DNA of 64,000 bases from Flavobacterium sp. HJ-32-4 (GTDB taxonomy: Bacteria > Bacteroidota > Bacteroidia > Flavobacteriales > Flavobacteriaceae), in NCBI RefSeq assembly GCF_022532105.1, contig NZ_CP092832.1:682001-746000 (forward strand). Direction: 5' to 3'. Under the pieces are notes generated by a model. The model worked only from the letters and a program-made list of their open reading frames with translations, had not been told where the DNA came from and did no database searches. The translations under genes and the position numbers were made by a program. The stretch's first letter is position 1; each line of letters opens with the position of its first letter. Positions 52,374-60,489 of the stretch are shown here, one piece after another.

Positions 52374-53627
52374 TCAGTCTTCCAGCTTCTTAAAGAGGAC
52401 GCAGGCGTTGTGTCCGCCAAAACCGAAGGTGTTGCTCATCGCTACCCGGATGTCGCGTTTCTGCGCTTTATTAAGCGTCAGGTTGAGCGATGGGTCGATG
52501 TTTTCATCCACGACTTCATGGTTAATGGTCGGCGGAATGATGCCGTGTTGCAGTGCAAGGATCGACGCGATCGCTTCGATGGCACCGGCCGCACCCAAGA
52601 GGTGTCCGGTCATCGATTTGGTCGAGTTGATGTTGATGTTCTTCGCGTGTTCACCGAAAATGGCACTGATCGCCTTTAATTCGGCCACATCGCCCAGTGG
52701 TGTCGAAGTACCGTGTGTGTTGATATGGTCTACGTCTTCCGGCTTCATGTGTGCGTCTCGCAGGCAGTTCGTCATAACGGCCATAACCCCGATACCGTCC
52801 GGATGCGGAGCAGTAAGGTGGTAGGCGTCCGACGACATCCCTCCGCCACCTACCTCACAGTAGATCTTGGCGCCACGTGCCTTCGCGTGCTCGTATTCTT
52901 CCAAAACCAACGCGCCGGCGCCTTCGCCCAGCACGAATCCGTCGCGCGTCGCGTCAAACGGACGCGAAGCGGTTTCCGGACTGTCGTTGCGGGTAGAAAG
53001 TGCGTGCATCGAGTTGAAGCCGCCCATACCGGCGATGGTGACAGCCGCTTCGGAGCCTCCTGAAACGATGACGTCACAGATGCCGAGGCGGATGTAGTTG
53101 AAAGCGTCGATCAGCGCATTGGCCGACGACGCGCAGGCCGAAACCGTGGTATAGTTGGGGCCCATATAACCGTTCCGCATCGAAATGTGGGCGGGTGCAA
53201 TATCCGCGATCATTTTCGGGATAAAGAACGGGTTGAATTTCGGCGTTCCGTCGCCTTTGGCGTAATAGATGACTTCTTCCTGGAAGGTCTCGAGTCCACC
53301 GATGCCCGCGCCCCAGATGACGCCGATGCGGTATTTGTCTGAATTCTCAAGTGTGATGCCGGCGTCTTTTATCGCTTCATCACTGGCGGCAATGGCGTAT
53401 TGTGCAAATTTGTCGAGGCGACGCGCCTCTTTGCGGTCCATATACTGGCCTATATCGAACCCTTTCACCTCACAGGCGAACTTGGTTTTGTGCTTCTCTG
53501 TGTCGTAATAGGTGATTGGCGCGGCACCGCTTCTGCCGTTCACCAGCCCGTCCCAATATTCCTCGATAGAGTTTCCTATCGGGGTAAGGGCACCAAGGCC
53601 CGTGACGACTACCCTTCGTAATGACAT
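52374..53627 (-). CDS. fabF: Beta-ketoacyl-ACP synthase II
   Basis: 417 residues. Condenses acyl-ACP with malonyl-ACP in fatty-acid elongation. Catalytic Cys in VSACASSANAL, His in NTHGTSTPLGD and KSMTGHLLGAAG. Follows acpP in the usual acpP-fabF-rnc order. Confidence 0.98.
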   Translation of the reverse strand: MSLRRVVVTGLGALTPIGNSIEEYWDGLVNGRSGAAPITYYDTEKHKTKFACEVKGFDIGQYMDRKEARRLDKFAQYAIAASDEAIKDAGITLENSDKYRIGVIWGAGIGGLETFQEEVIYYAKGDGTPKFNPFFIPKMIADIAPAHISMRNGYMGPNYTTVSACASSANALIDAFNYIRLGICDVIVSGGSEAAVTIAGMGGFNSMHALSTRNDSPETASRPFDATRDGFVLGEGAGALVLEEYEHAKARGAKIYCEVGGGGMSSDAYHLTAPHPDGIGVMAVMTNCLRDAHMKPEDVDHINTHGTSTPLGDVAELKAISAIFGEHAKNININSTKSMTGHLLGAAGAIEAIASILALQHGIIPPTINHEVVDENIDPSLNLTLNKAQKRDIRVAMSNTFGFGGHNACVLFKKLED

Positions 53628-53655
53628 ACGTCCGTGTTTTTGTTTAGAAAAGAAT

Positions 53656-53700
53656 AATACCTACTGACTTCCATGTAAACATAAAAAAACGGTAGGTATT
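53656..53700 (-). promoter_or_regulatory. Perfect 9-base inverted repeat in the fabF leader
   Basis: AATACCTAC at 53656-53664 and GTAGGTATT at 53692-53700 with a 27-base loop, lying between the acpP terminator and the fabF ATG at 53627. It could be a transcript hairpin or operator; no known fatty-acid regulator site was recognised. Confidence 0.4.
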
Positions 53701-53734
53701 ACGTATAAGGATGATTGAGGATCAATCGGTATGT

Positions 53735-53774
53735 ACAAAAAGTAAGCACCCGTCACGCGGGGTAACGGGTGCTT
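53735..53774 (-). terminator. Terminator after acpP
   Basis: AAGCACCCGT / ACGGGTGCTT 10-base stem at 53744-53753 and 53765-53774, with TTACTTTTT following on the minus strand. It would reduce but perhaps not abolish read-through into fabF, giving more acyl carrier protein than synthase. Confidence 0.78.
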
Positions 53775-53779
53775 TGGTA

Positions 53780-54016
53780 TTATTTCTTCGCCTCTTCGAT
53801 GTAAGAGATTGCCTGTCCTACAGTAGCGATGTTTTCGGCTTGATCGTCAGGGATCTGGATGTCGAATTCTTTTTCGAACTCCATGATAAGCTCTACGGTA
53901 TCCAGTGAATCAGCCCCCAGATCGTTGGTGAAGCTAGCCTCGTTAACAACTTCGTTTTCGTCAACGCCCAATTTGTCCACGATGATCGCTTTAACTCTTG
54001 ATGCAATGTCTGACAT
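53780..54016 (-). CDS. acpP: Acyl carrier protein
   Basis: 78 residues. Ser37 in [10 protein letters not shown] takes the 4'-phosphopantetheine arm that carries growing fatty acids. Acidic, helical, full length. Confidence 0.98.
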   Translation of the reverse strand: MSDIASRVKAIIVDKLGVDENEVVNEASFTNDLGADSLDTVELIMEFEKEFDIQIPDDQAENIATVGQAISYIEEAKK

Positions 54017-54047
54017 AATCTTAGTTTTTAAATTTAAATTTGTTGGG

Positions 54048-54055
54048 CAAAAATA
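54048..54055 (-). promoter_or_regulatory. Candidate -7 box TATTTTTG for acpP
   Basis: Minus-strand TATTTTTG 31 bases before the acpP ATG, in an A/T-rich leader. Confidence 0.55.
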
Positions 54056-54181
54056 GGAAACTTTCCCTAATTGCCGATTTTTAGTTCCGAAATGTGGATA
54101 CTAAGGTAGAAAATTAATTTTAGAATAACTTTCGATAAACCCGCGAAAATCAGTTTTTTTGCAGCGTTTTCGCCCCTTCCG

Positions 54182-54742
54182 ATGAAGCATATTGTTCTCT
54201 TTGCGTCGGGTTCCGGCTCGAATGCCGCCAACCTCATCCAGCACTTCCACGGCACCAAACTGGCCCGAGTCGCAGCGGTGTTTTGCAACAATCCTGCTGC
54301 GGGCGTCATCGCACGTGCCGAGGCGTTGGGTGTTCCGGTGGTACTTTTTACGCGAGAAGAACTGGCGGGTGAGTCGGTTTTGTTGAAATTGCAGGCCTTC
54401 CGGCCCGACCTCATCGTGTTAGCGGGCTTCCTGCTGAAGTTTCCCGACCCGCTTATCGAAGCCTTTCCGCGAAGGGTGGTCAACATCCACCCCGCGCTAT
54501 TACCAAAATACGGCGGTAAGGGGATGTATGGGATGCACGTGCACCGGGCCGTACTCGAAAACAACGAAACCGAAACCGGGATCACCGTCCATTATGTCGA
54601 CGGGCACTATGACAACGGAGACGTCATCGCGCAACACCGCGTCCGTATAGCCGATTGTGCTTCCGCGGAAGCGATCGCCGAAAAGGTGCAGGCCCTTGAA
54701 CAGGCGCATTTCCCAGTCATCGTCGAACGACTTTTATCCTGA
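54182..54742 (+). CDS. purN: Phosphoribosylglycinamide formyltransferase
   Basis: 186 residues. Transfers formyl from 10-formyltetrahydrofolate to GAR in purine synthesis. FASGSGSNAANLIQ, the catalytic NIHPALLPKYGGKGMYG block and HYVDGHYDNGDVIAQ with the essential Asp. Divergent from acpP. Confidence 0.96.
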   Translation: MKHIVLFASGSGSNAANLIQHFHGTKLARVAAVFCNNPAAGVIARAEALGVPVVLFTREELAGESVLLKLQAFRPDLIVLAGFLLKFPDPLIEAFPRRVVNIHPALLPKYGGKGMYGMHVHRAVLENNETETGITVHYVDGHYDNGDVIAQHRVRIADCASAEAIAEKVQALEQAHFPVIVERLLS

Positions 54743-54770
54743 TTCGTTCCATCCAATACCCTTCCCTTCC

Positions 54771-55253
54771 ATGCATACCGTACATCTTTATACCGACGGC
54801 GCCGCCAAAGGCAACCCCGGACCCGGAGGCTACGGCGTGGTACTGGAACAGGTAGGTACCGGCTACCGAAAGGAATTCTACGAGGGCTTCCGGCTGACGA
54901 CCAACAACCGTATGGAGTTGCTGGCGGTGATTGTCGGGCTGGAAAAACTCAAAAATCCGGGGACAGCCGTGCTGGTCGTATCTGACTCGAAATATGTGGT
55001 CGATGCCGTCGAAAAGAGGTGGGTGATGGGTTGGGAAAAGAAAGGATTCGCCGGCAAGAAAAACCCTGACCTCTGGCGTCGTTTCCTGAAAGTCTACCGC
55101 CAACACAAGGTCGATTTCAAATGGATCAAAGGCCATAACAACCACCCGCAAAACGAGCGCTGCGACCAATTGGCGGTCATGGCGTCGCAGTTGCCGCAGT
55201 TGTCGGTTGATTTTTTCTATGAACAGGAGACTGGAGGCGGTTTACTTCCATAA
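54771..55253 (+). CDS. rnhA: Ribonuclease HI
   Basis: 160 residues. Cuts the RNA strand of RNA-DNA hybrids. Acidic active site in YTDGAAKGNPGPGG, NNRMELLAV, VSDSKYVVD and NERCDQLA. Start at 54771 (MHTVHLYTDG); longer frames overlap purN. The gap after purN is 28 bases. Confidence 0.96.
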   Translation: MHTVHLYTDGAAKGNPGPGGYGVVLEQVGTGYRKEFYEGFRLTTNNRMELLAVIVGLEKLKNPGTAVLVVSDSKYVVDAVEKRWVMGWEKKGFAGKKNPDLWRRFLKVYRQHKVDFKWIKGHNNHPQNERCDQLAVMASQLPQLSVDFFYEQETGGGLLP

Positions 55254-55255
55254 AA

Positions 55256-55280
55256 AAAGCCGCGTTTCAAACACGGCTTT
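55256..55280. terminator. Bidirectional terminator of rnhA and the bacilliredoxin gene
   Basis: Near-perfect 25-base palindrome AAAGCCG...CGGCTTT with inner GTTT/AAAC pairing, flanked by an A run on the left (T run for the minus strand) and CTTTC on the right. Confidence 0.78.
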
Positions 55281-55299
55281 CTTTCACATAATCGGTTTC

Positions 55300-55710
55300 T
55301 TAGCAAAACTCGTCGAACGCTTCTTTCAGGTTCTCCGCAATCATCTCGGCGGGGCGGCCTTCGATGTGGTGACGCTCGAGCATGTGCACAAGTTCACCGT
55401 CTTTGAACAGCGCCATACTGGGCGACGACGGCGGGAACGGGAACATGTGTTGGCGTGCCGCATCAACGGCTTCACGATCGACACCGGCGAAAACCGTCAG
55501 CAGGTGATCGGGCTTCTTGCCGTGGTCAAGACTCATACGGGCGCCCGGACGGGCATTGCGGGCCGCGCATCCGCAAACCGAATTTACGACCACCAACGTG
55601 GTGCCCGGCTGCGACAGGGCCGCTTCAACGGCGTCGGCGGAATATGCTTCCTGGAAACCCACTGCCACTAACTCGTCGCGCATGGGTTTTACCATTTCTT
55701 CTGGGTACAT
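55300..55710 (-). CDS. BrxA/BrxB-family bacilliredoxin (YphP/YqiW)
   Basis: 136 residues. The CxC redox motif SVCGCA (Cys46, Cys48) in a thioredoxin-like fold identifies the bacilliredoxin family, which in Bacillus removes bacillithiol from proteins. Bacteroidota members may act with bacillithiol or another thiol. Start at 55710 fits family length; the frame to 55797 crosses the promoter. Confidence 0.92.
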   Translation of the reverse strand: MYPEEMVKPMRDELVAVGFQEAYSADAVEAALSQPGTTLVVVNSVCGCAARNARPGARMSLDHGKKPDHLLTVFAGVDREAVDAARQHMFPFPPSSPSMALFKDGELVHMLERHHIEGRPAEMIAENLKEAFDEFC

Positions 55711-55738
55711 ACGATATATATTTAAAGATAAATCACCG

Positions 55739-55772
55739 CAAAGATACGCATCAAATGGCAAATGCGGTGCAA
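55739..55772 (-). promoter_or_regulatory. Candidate promoter TTG-N23-TATCTTTG for the bacilliredoxin gene
   Basis: On the minus strand, TTG (55770-55772) and TATCTTTG (55739-55746) are 23 bases apart; the -7 box is 28 bases before the ATG. Confidence 0.55.
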
Positions 55773-55800
55773 GTGTGACCGTCGCGTATAGATACAAAAA

Positions 55801-55826
55801 CCCTCCCGCTTACTTTGTCGGGAGGG
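55801..55826 (-). terminator. Terminator after the small minus-strand ORF
   Basis: CCCTCCCG / CGGGAGGG stem with a 10-base loop; the minus strand continues TTTTTG. No other minus-strand gene ends here, so it supports a short transcript from 55941. Confidence 0.75.
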
Positions 55827-55845
55827 TGTAGGGCTTGCGCCTGTT

Positions 55846-55941
55846 TTATTGGGAAAGTTGTCCGCACCAAGCAGTTGTTTCTTCAACCTGCGGACTAGCT
55901 GCGAAGGTTGCTTTGGTAAAGGTAGAACACGCGAAAGGCAT
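55846..55941 (-). CDS. Possible 31-residue peptide
   Basis: ATG at 55939-55941 to TAA at 55846-55848, product starting MPFACSTFTKATFAASP and ending with EETTAWCGQLSQ: two Cys and many Ser/Thr. It ends 20 bases from a strong minus-strand terminator and nothing else explains that terminator. I found no good -7 box upstream and no recognised family. It could be a small peptide, the end of a decayed gene, or chance. The rest of the 55711-56034 gap holds two promoters and that terminator. Confidence 0.35.
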   Translation of the reverse strand: MPFACSTFTKATFAASPQVEETTAWCGQLSQ

Positions 55942-56011
55942 CGCCCTTATATCTAATAACGAGTAATTTACATGATTTTATCGCCGCCTTCAACGCCTCC
56001 ACCGGAATTTG

Positions 56012-56019
56012 TACCTTTG
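56012..56019 (+). promoter_or_regulatory. Candidate -7 box TACCTTTG
   Basis: TACCTTTG 15 bases before the ATG at 56035, supporting that start over 55972. Confidence 0.55.
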
Positions 56020-56034
56020 GCGCAAATCCCGTTT

Positions 56035-56439
56035 ATGAACTCGTTTCGCTTTTTTTCGCTCTTCCTATTCGTACTAACGTCCGTGTCGGGCCATGCACAG
56101 GTATACCGTTTCAAGGCCAGCAGCTACAGTGTGATCGAGATGCAGCCCAACGGAAAATGGGGCAAATGGTCAGAGGCCGTGCAATCGAATGTTGTGATTA
56201 CCCTCGACGGCAAAAAAGACCGTATCACCATCGATTCAAACGAAATGCAGCTCTTCCGGATTGAAGCGTATCTTGAAAAGATCTCAAACGAAACAGACGA
56301 TATCGTGTCATTTGACTGCCGCGACAACGAAGGGTCCCTCTGTACCATCCAGATCGTGACGCGCAAAAACCAAAACAACCGCCGGCAGGTCTACGTCAAC
56401 TACCACGACGTGAAATTCGTTTACAATATCTACGACTAA
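56035..56439 (+). CDS. Hypothetical exported protein
   Basis: 134 residues with signal peptide ending at SVSGHAQ (residue 22). The mature part is beta-rich with repeated hydrophobic-polar alternation (NVVITLDGKKDRITIDS, FRIEAYLEKIS). Similar small exported proteins occur in Flavobacteriia but I cannot name a family. Its stop overlaps the stop of the converging PagL-like gene by 4 bases. Confidence 0.8.
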   Translation: MNSFRFFSLFLFVLTSVSGHAQVYRFKASSYSVIEMQPNGKWGKWSEAVQSNVVITLDGKKDRITIDSNEMQLFRIEAYLEKISNETDDIVSFDCRDNEGSLCTIQIVTRKNQNNRRQVYVNYHDVKFVYNIYD

Positions 56440-57047
56440 AGCGGCACCGTAACGCCGAACGCGATGTTGTAGGTGTTGAACCCGGCGTTCGAACTCTGCA
56501 GTCCGGCATTGGAGGTATGGCGGTAATTTGGCCGAAGATCCAATGTAACATCGCCGATCTTATAGGCCACACCCAACGCAAACACATCGCAGAAGGCAAA
56601 TCCTTTCGACAACCGCTCGGTTTCCGTATCGGTAATCATCGGGCCGACATTCGCCATGAAATAGACGTTGAGTCGCTTTGAAAAGTGCCGCCTGACGAAA
56701 AACGAACAGTTCAGGATATACTCGTTGATGTCTTTCAGTTTTGTGTATTCCGCCCGCTTCTCTTCATAATTCGGCTCATCGGGCGTCACGAAGTACATAT
56801 TGAGCAACTGATGCGTAGCCCGGTTATACTCCGGCTGAAGCGCCACCTGGTATTCCCATCGCGCGCCGGGGTTGAAGCTATAATACACCTGCGCCTGGAA
56901 GTAGCGGTTGGTATAACTATAGTCTTTCTGCGGGAACTCATTCCCCACGCCGTAGAGGAGTCCGCCTGACCACCGCCGAACGGGTGCATCCTGCGACCAG
57001 GCAGCAAGAGAAAAGGCCAGTAAAAGAAGGAAAAAACGCTGTTTCAT
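56436..57047 (-). CDS. PagL-like lipid A 3-O-deacylase (acyloxyacyl hydrolase family)
   Basis: 203 residues: signal peptide MKQRFFLLLLAFSLAAWSQ and an eight-strand outer-membrane barrel pattern. Near the C-terminus RHTSNAGL reproduces the PagL catalytic His-x-Ser-Asn motif, followed by NTYNIAFG. PagL removes the 3-O-linked acyl chain of lipid A. The in-frame extension to 57494 runs antisense to rnpA and is rejected. Confidence 0.75.
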   Translation of the reverse strand: MKQRFFLLLLAFSLAAWSQDAPVRRWSGGLLYGVGNEFPQKDYSYTNRYFQAQVYYSFNPGARWEYQVALQPEYNRATHQLLNMYFVTPDEPNYEEKRAEYTKLKDINEYILNCSFFVRRHFSKRLNVYFMANVGPMITDTETERLSKGFAFCDVFALGVAYKIGDVTLDLRPNYRHTSNAGLQSSNAGFNTYNIAFGVTVPL

Positions 57048-57076
57048 GGGTGGGATTATCGGGCTAAAGATACGGG

Positions 57077-57105
57077 TTTGCGCTGAAATCAAATCGTTAC
57101 CTTTG
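57077..57105 (+). promoter_or_regulatory. Promoter TTTG-N17-TACCTTTG for rnpA
   Basis: The best promoter in the window: TTTG at 57077-57080, 17-base spacer, TACCTTTG at 57098-57105. The ATG begins 6 bases later, so the message would be leaderless or have a very short leader. Confidence 0.65.
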
Positions 57106-57110
57106 CCCCG

Positions 57111-57497
57111 ATGGACGCCCGCTACCCAAAAGAAGCCAAACTCAAAAGCCACGACGCGATCGGCCGCCTGTTTACAGAAGGCAAATCCGTGGCGAAGTAC
57201 CCGCTGCGCCTCGTGTATGTCCCGCTCAATGGCGCGGACGGACATCAGGTGGGCGTATCGGTTTCGAAAAAGTACTTCCGGAAAGCCGTCGACCGGAACT
57301 ATTACAAACGAATCCTTCGCGAAACCTACCGCACCCGAAAAGGATTGTTGGCGCCGTTGCACACCTCCTACGCCGTGATGCTGTTTTACCAAACCGCCGA
57401 TCGTCTTCCGTTTGCGCAGGTCGAGGTGCTTATGGAGGCGCTGCTGCACAAGTTTGTGGCGGCGGCATCCCGTGAAAACCCCGACAGCACACACTAA
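57111..57497 (+). CDS. rnpA: Ribonuclease P protein component
   Basis: 128 residues. Basic protein that helps RNase P RNA mature tRNA 5' ends. The RNR motif region is VSKKYFRKAVDRNYYKRIL with the following RETYR. It is not beside rpmH here, as is normal for Flavobacteriia. Confidence 0.93.
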   Translation: MDARYPKEAKLKSHDAIGRLFTEGKSVAKYPLRLVYVPLNGADGHQVGVSVSKKYFRKAVDRNYYKRILRETYRTRKGLLAPLHTSYAVMLFYQTADRLPFAQVEVLMEALLHKFVAAASRENPDSTH

Positions 57498-57590
57498 AAA
57501 TCCGGAAGGTTCGTTATCTTTTAGCCAACTTTCACCTACTTTTTGGTGGTATTGCGTACATTAGTGCGCTTTGTTTTTTTCCACAACGAA

Positions 57591-59240
57591 ATGACTATGA
57601 CGCGTTCCCGTTTTTTCAGGCGAAGATATATCCTCCCGTTAGCCGCTGCCGGCATTTTTGTGGTGGGGAGTTCTTTCAAGGATGACTTTTTCGAAATTGC
57701 CAAACAGCTTGAGATTTTTACGGAAGTCTATAAAGCCGTCAACATGAATTATGTAGACGAGACCAATCCGGGCGAACTGATGGACAAGGCGGCGAAAAGC
57801 ATGCTTGAGGACCTGGATCCGTATACGAATTACTACAACGAGCAGGATGTCCTGAAGTATAAAATCAACAATACCGGGGAATATACCGGCATCGGGGCGC
57901 TTATGACCCGGAAAGACGGCCACCTCATCGTGCGGGAACCGTATAAAGGAAACGCCGCCGATAAAGCCGGGCTTAAAGCGGGTGATGAGATCGTAAAGGT
58001 GAACGACATTGACGTGGTCGATTTCAAAGACGACGGCGCGCAGTTGTTCCGGGGCGGCAAGAACACCAAATTCAACATTACCTATATCCGCCAGGGCAAA
58101 ACCGCCACGACGCAGTTGGTGTTGGGGGAAGAAAGCACAAAGGCCGTTCCGTATTTCGCCAAAATCGATGACAAAACGGGTTATATCGCGTTATCACAGT
58201 TCACCCGCACGGCGTCATCGGAAGTACGGGAAGCCCTCGAAAGCCTCAAAAGCCAGGGAGCCGAACGCATCGTACTCGACCTGCGGGGCAATCCCGGAGG
58301 CTTGTTGCAGGAAGCGGTGGCCATCTGCGGCTTGTTCGTCCCGAAAAACGAGGTGATCGTGACCACCAAATCGAAGGTGGAAAAACACAATAATACCTAC
58401 CGCACCACCAAAGAGCCCATCGATACGGAAATTCCGCTGGCCGTGTTGGTCGACGGAAAAAGCGCCTCGGCTTCTGAAATCGTATCAGGAGCTTTACAAG
58501 ACCTTGACCGCGCCGTCATCATCGGAACGCGAAGCTTCGGAAAAGGACTCGTGCAACGCCCAATGGACCTGGTGTATGGCGCACAGGTAAAAGTGACGAT
58601 CTCGCGCTATTACACGCCTTCCGGACGCTGCATCCAGGCGTTGGATTACCGCCACCGCGACGCCGATGGGAAAGCCGTTCGTACGGATGCGACCAAATAC
58701 AATGCCTTTAAAACACGCAAAGGACGCACGGTCTACGACGGCGGAGGTATCCAGCCGGATGTTGAAGTGGCAAACGGCCAACAAAGCGCTGTTGTGGAAG
58801 CCCTCCAGAAAAACGACGGCATCTTTGATTACGCCACAAAATACTACTACGCCAAACCGAACCCGGGAGAAGCGATTCCGGTTTTGTCGGATGCCGATTA
58901 TGCCGATTTCCGCCAGTTCGTAAAAGCGAAGAAACTGCAATACCAAACGCAGACGGAAGTGCAGTTGCGCCAGGCCCTGGAAACGGCTAAGAAAGAAAAA
59001 CTCGACGATGCCATTTCGGCTTCCTACAACCAACTGATTGCGGCGCTTGAAAAAGGGCAGGACGACCAGTTGAGCAAGTTCCAGAAGGAAATCCGCGGCC
59101 TGATCCTCGACGAGTTGATCAAACGCTACCAATACAAGGAAGGGTTGTATAAGTACTACACAACCGCCAATCCGGAAATCAAAAAGGCTACGGAATTGCT
59201 TGCCAATTCGGCCGAGTACAACAAAATCCTGAAAAACTAA
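57591..59240 (+). CDS. S41-family C-terminal processing peptidase
   Basis: 549 residues. Membrane anchor or signal at about 13-25, a PDZ domain (~85-165, GIGALMTRKDGHLIV, AGLKAGDEIVKVN), then the S41 core with catalytic Ser in GKSASASEIVSGAL and Lys in GTRSFGKGLVQ. A periplasmic protease with tail-specific cleavage. A TAATG overlap joins it to the next gene. Confidence 0.95.
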   Translation: MTMTRSRFFRRRYILPLAAAGIFVVGSSFKDDFFEIAKQLEIFTEVYKAVNMNYVDETNPGELMDKAAKSMLEDLDPYTNYYNEQDVLKYKINNTGEYTGIGALMTRKDGHLIVREPYKGNAADKAGLKAGDEIVKVNDIDVVDFKDDGAQLFRGGKNTKFNITYIRQGKTATTQLVLGEESTKAVPYFAKIDDKTGYIALSQFTRTASSEVREALESLKSQGAERIVLDLRGNPGGLLQEAVAICGLFVPKNEVIVTTKSKVEKHNNTYRTTKEPIDTEIPLAVLVDGKSASASEIVSGALQDLDRAVIIGTRSFGKGLVQRPMDLVYGAQVKVTISRYYTPSGRCIQALDYRHRDADGKAVRTDATKYNAFKTRKGRTVYDGGGIQPDVEVANGQQSAVVEALQKNDGIFDYATKYYYAKPNPGEAIPVLSDADYADFRQFVKAKKLQYQTQTEVQLRQALETAKKEKLDDAISASYNQLIAALEKGQDDQLSKFQKEIRGLILDELIKRYQYKEGLYKYYTTANPEIKKATELLANSAEYNKILKN

Positions 59241-60052
59241 TGCGTCTATTCACCTGGTTGGCCTTGCTCACCGCCGGATTTCTTCACGCACAGGAAGAGA
59301 TCGTCCATTCTGTTTATTTCGAAACCAACAAATATGCCCTTCGGGAGGAGCAGGCGAAGCAGGTGGTGGCGTTTATCGCGCAAACCGACAGCACGCGCAT
59401 CGAATCCATCCAGATTTTTGGGTATACCGATGATGTTGGGAAAGACGACTATAACAAGAAGCTCTCCAATAACCGCGCGAACGCCATCCGTGACAAACTC
59501 ATCGAAAGCGGCGTCAAAAACAAGATCATCGTAACGATTGAAGGTAAAGGAAAGGTACTCATCGACGACGATATCGTGGACAACCTGCCGGAAGTCCGCT
59601 CCAAAAACCGCCGGGTTGACGTGGTGCTCAACATGAAACCGCTGCCGCCCATCGAATTGCCGGGCTTCTACACCGAGTTACAGAAAAAACACATTGTCGG
59701 CGACCATATTTACCTCGAGAACCTGTTGTTTGAGCGCGGCAGCAGTAAACTTACCGCGAAGTCAAAGGCGGCGCTTGACAAAATCGCCTTGTTCCTGCAT
59801 CGGCATAAGAATATCGAATTCGAGATACAGGGCCACGTGTGTTGTGTTCCTCCCTACCAACGGGAAGCGATTGATCGCGACACCAAGAAGCGACAGCTTT
59901 CCAATAACCGCGCGCAAAGCGTCTACAAATACCTGATTTTCCGTAAAATCGACAAAAAACGGATGACCTTTAAGGGGTACGGCAACACCGTCCCTTTGGG
60001 CAAAGGACAGGAGTATGACCGACGCGTCGAATTTGTCATCACCAAAGCCTAA
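59240..60052 (+). CDS. Double OmpA-domain exported protein
   Basis: 270 residues, signal peptide ending near HAQ (residue 18). Two OmpA-like domains in tandem: ~25-130 (GYTDDVGKDDYNKKLSNNRA) and ~155-270 (GHVCCVPPYQREAI, KKRQLSNNRAQSVY, YDRRVEFVI). The second has a Cys pair where the usual TD(xxGS) loop stands, and both lack a membrane barrel. Translationally coupled to the S41 peptidase (TAATG). Its stop overlaps the converging GNAT gene by 4 bases. Confidence 0.88.
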   Translation: MRLFTWLALLTAGFLHAQEEIVHSVYFETNKYALREEQAKQVVAFIAQTDSTRIESIQIFGYTDDVGKDDYNKKLSNNRANAIRDKLIESGVKNKIIVTIEGKGKVLIDDDIVDNLPEVRSKNRRVDVVLNMKPLPPIELPGFYTELQKKHIVGDHIYLENLLFERGSSKLTAKSKAALDKIALFLHRHKNIEFEIQGHVCCVPPYQREAIDRDTKKRQLSNNRAQSVYKYLIFRKIDKKRMTFKGYGNTVPLGKGQEYDRRVEFVITKA

Positions 60053-60489
60053 CGCCGCACCATCCGGATGTGGGGGATGTCATCTTCCGGATACACCTCA
60101 CCTACAGCCGTAAAGCCGGTATTTTCATAGAACCGCTTGAGATACAATTGGGCAGAAATTGTGACATGCGTCTCTCCAAACCGATCTGCTATCGCCTGCA
60201 ACGACGCTTCCATCAACGGATAGCCCCATTTCCGGCTGCGAAACCTGGGGTCGATGACCACCCGTCCGATTGATGCCTCGTCGAAGTAATCACCAGGGCG
60301 GAAAAGTCGTGTATACGCTACGATTTCGCCTTCATATTCTCCCAAGACATGCAGCGCCTTCGGGTCTTTCCCGTCGATATCCTGGTAGGCGCAGGTCTGT
60401 TCAACGACGAACACTTCCGAGCGTAATTGCAGCACCCGGTACAATTCCAAAAGCCCTAATTCCTCAAAGGTGGAAACCCGTATTGTCAT
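60049..60489 (-). CDS. GNAT-family N-acetyltransferase (ElaA-like)
   Basis: 146 residues. The VFVVEQTCAYQDIDGKD start and IGRVVIDPRFRSRKWGYPLM acetyl-CoA binding region are of the ElaA type. Substrate unknown. Starts at 60489 overlapping the DUF4837 stop (ATGA); the longer frame to 60906 lies antisense-free but inside the DUF4837 gene and is rejected. Confidence 0.9.
   Translation of the reverse strand: MTIRVSTFEELGLLELYRVLQLRSEVFVVEQTCAYQDIDGKDPKALHVLGEYEGEIVAYTRLFRPGDYFDEASIGRVVIDPRFRSRKWGYPLMEASLQAIADRFGETHVTISAQLYLKRFYENTGFTAVGEVYPEDDIPHIRMVRR

Noticed and set aside
57048..57494. Extension of the PagL-like frame to 352 residues
   Set aside because: It runs antisense through rnpA, and the signal peptide begins at 57047.
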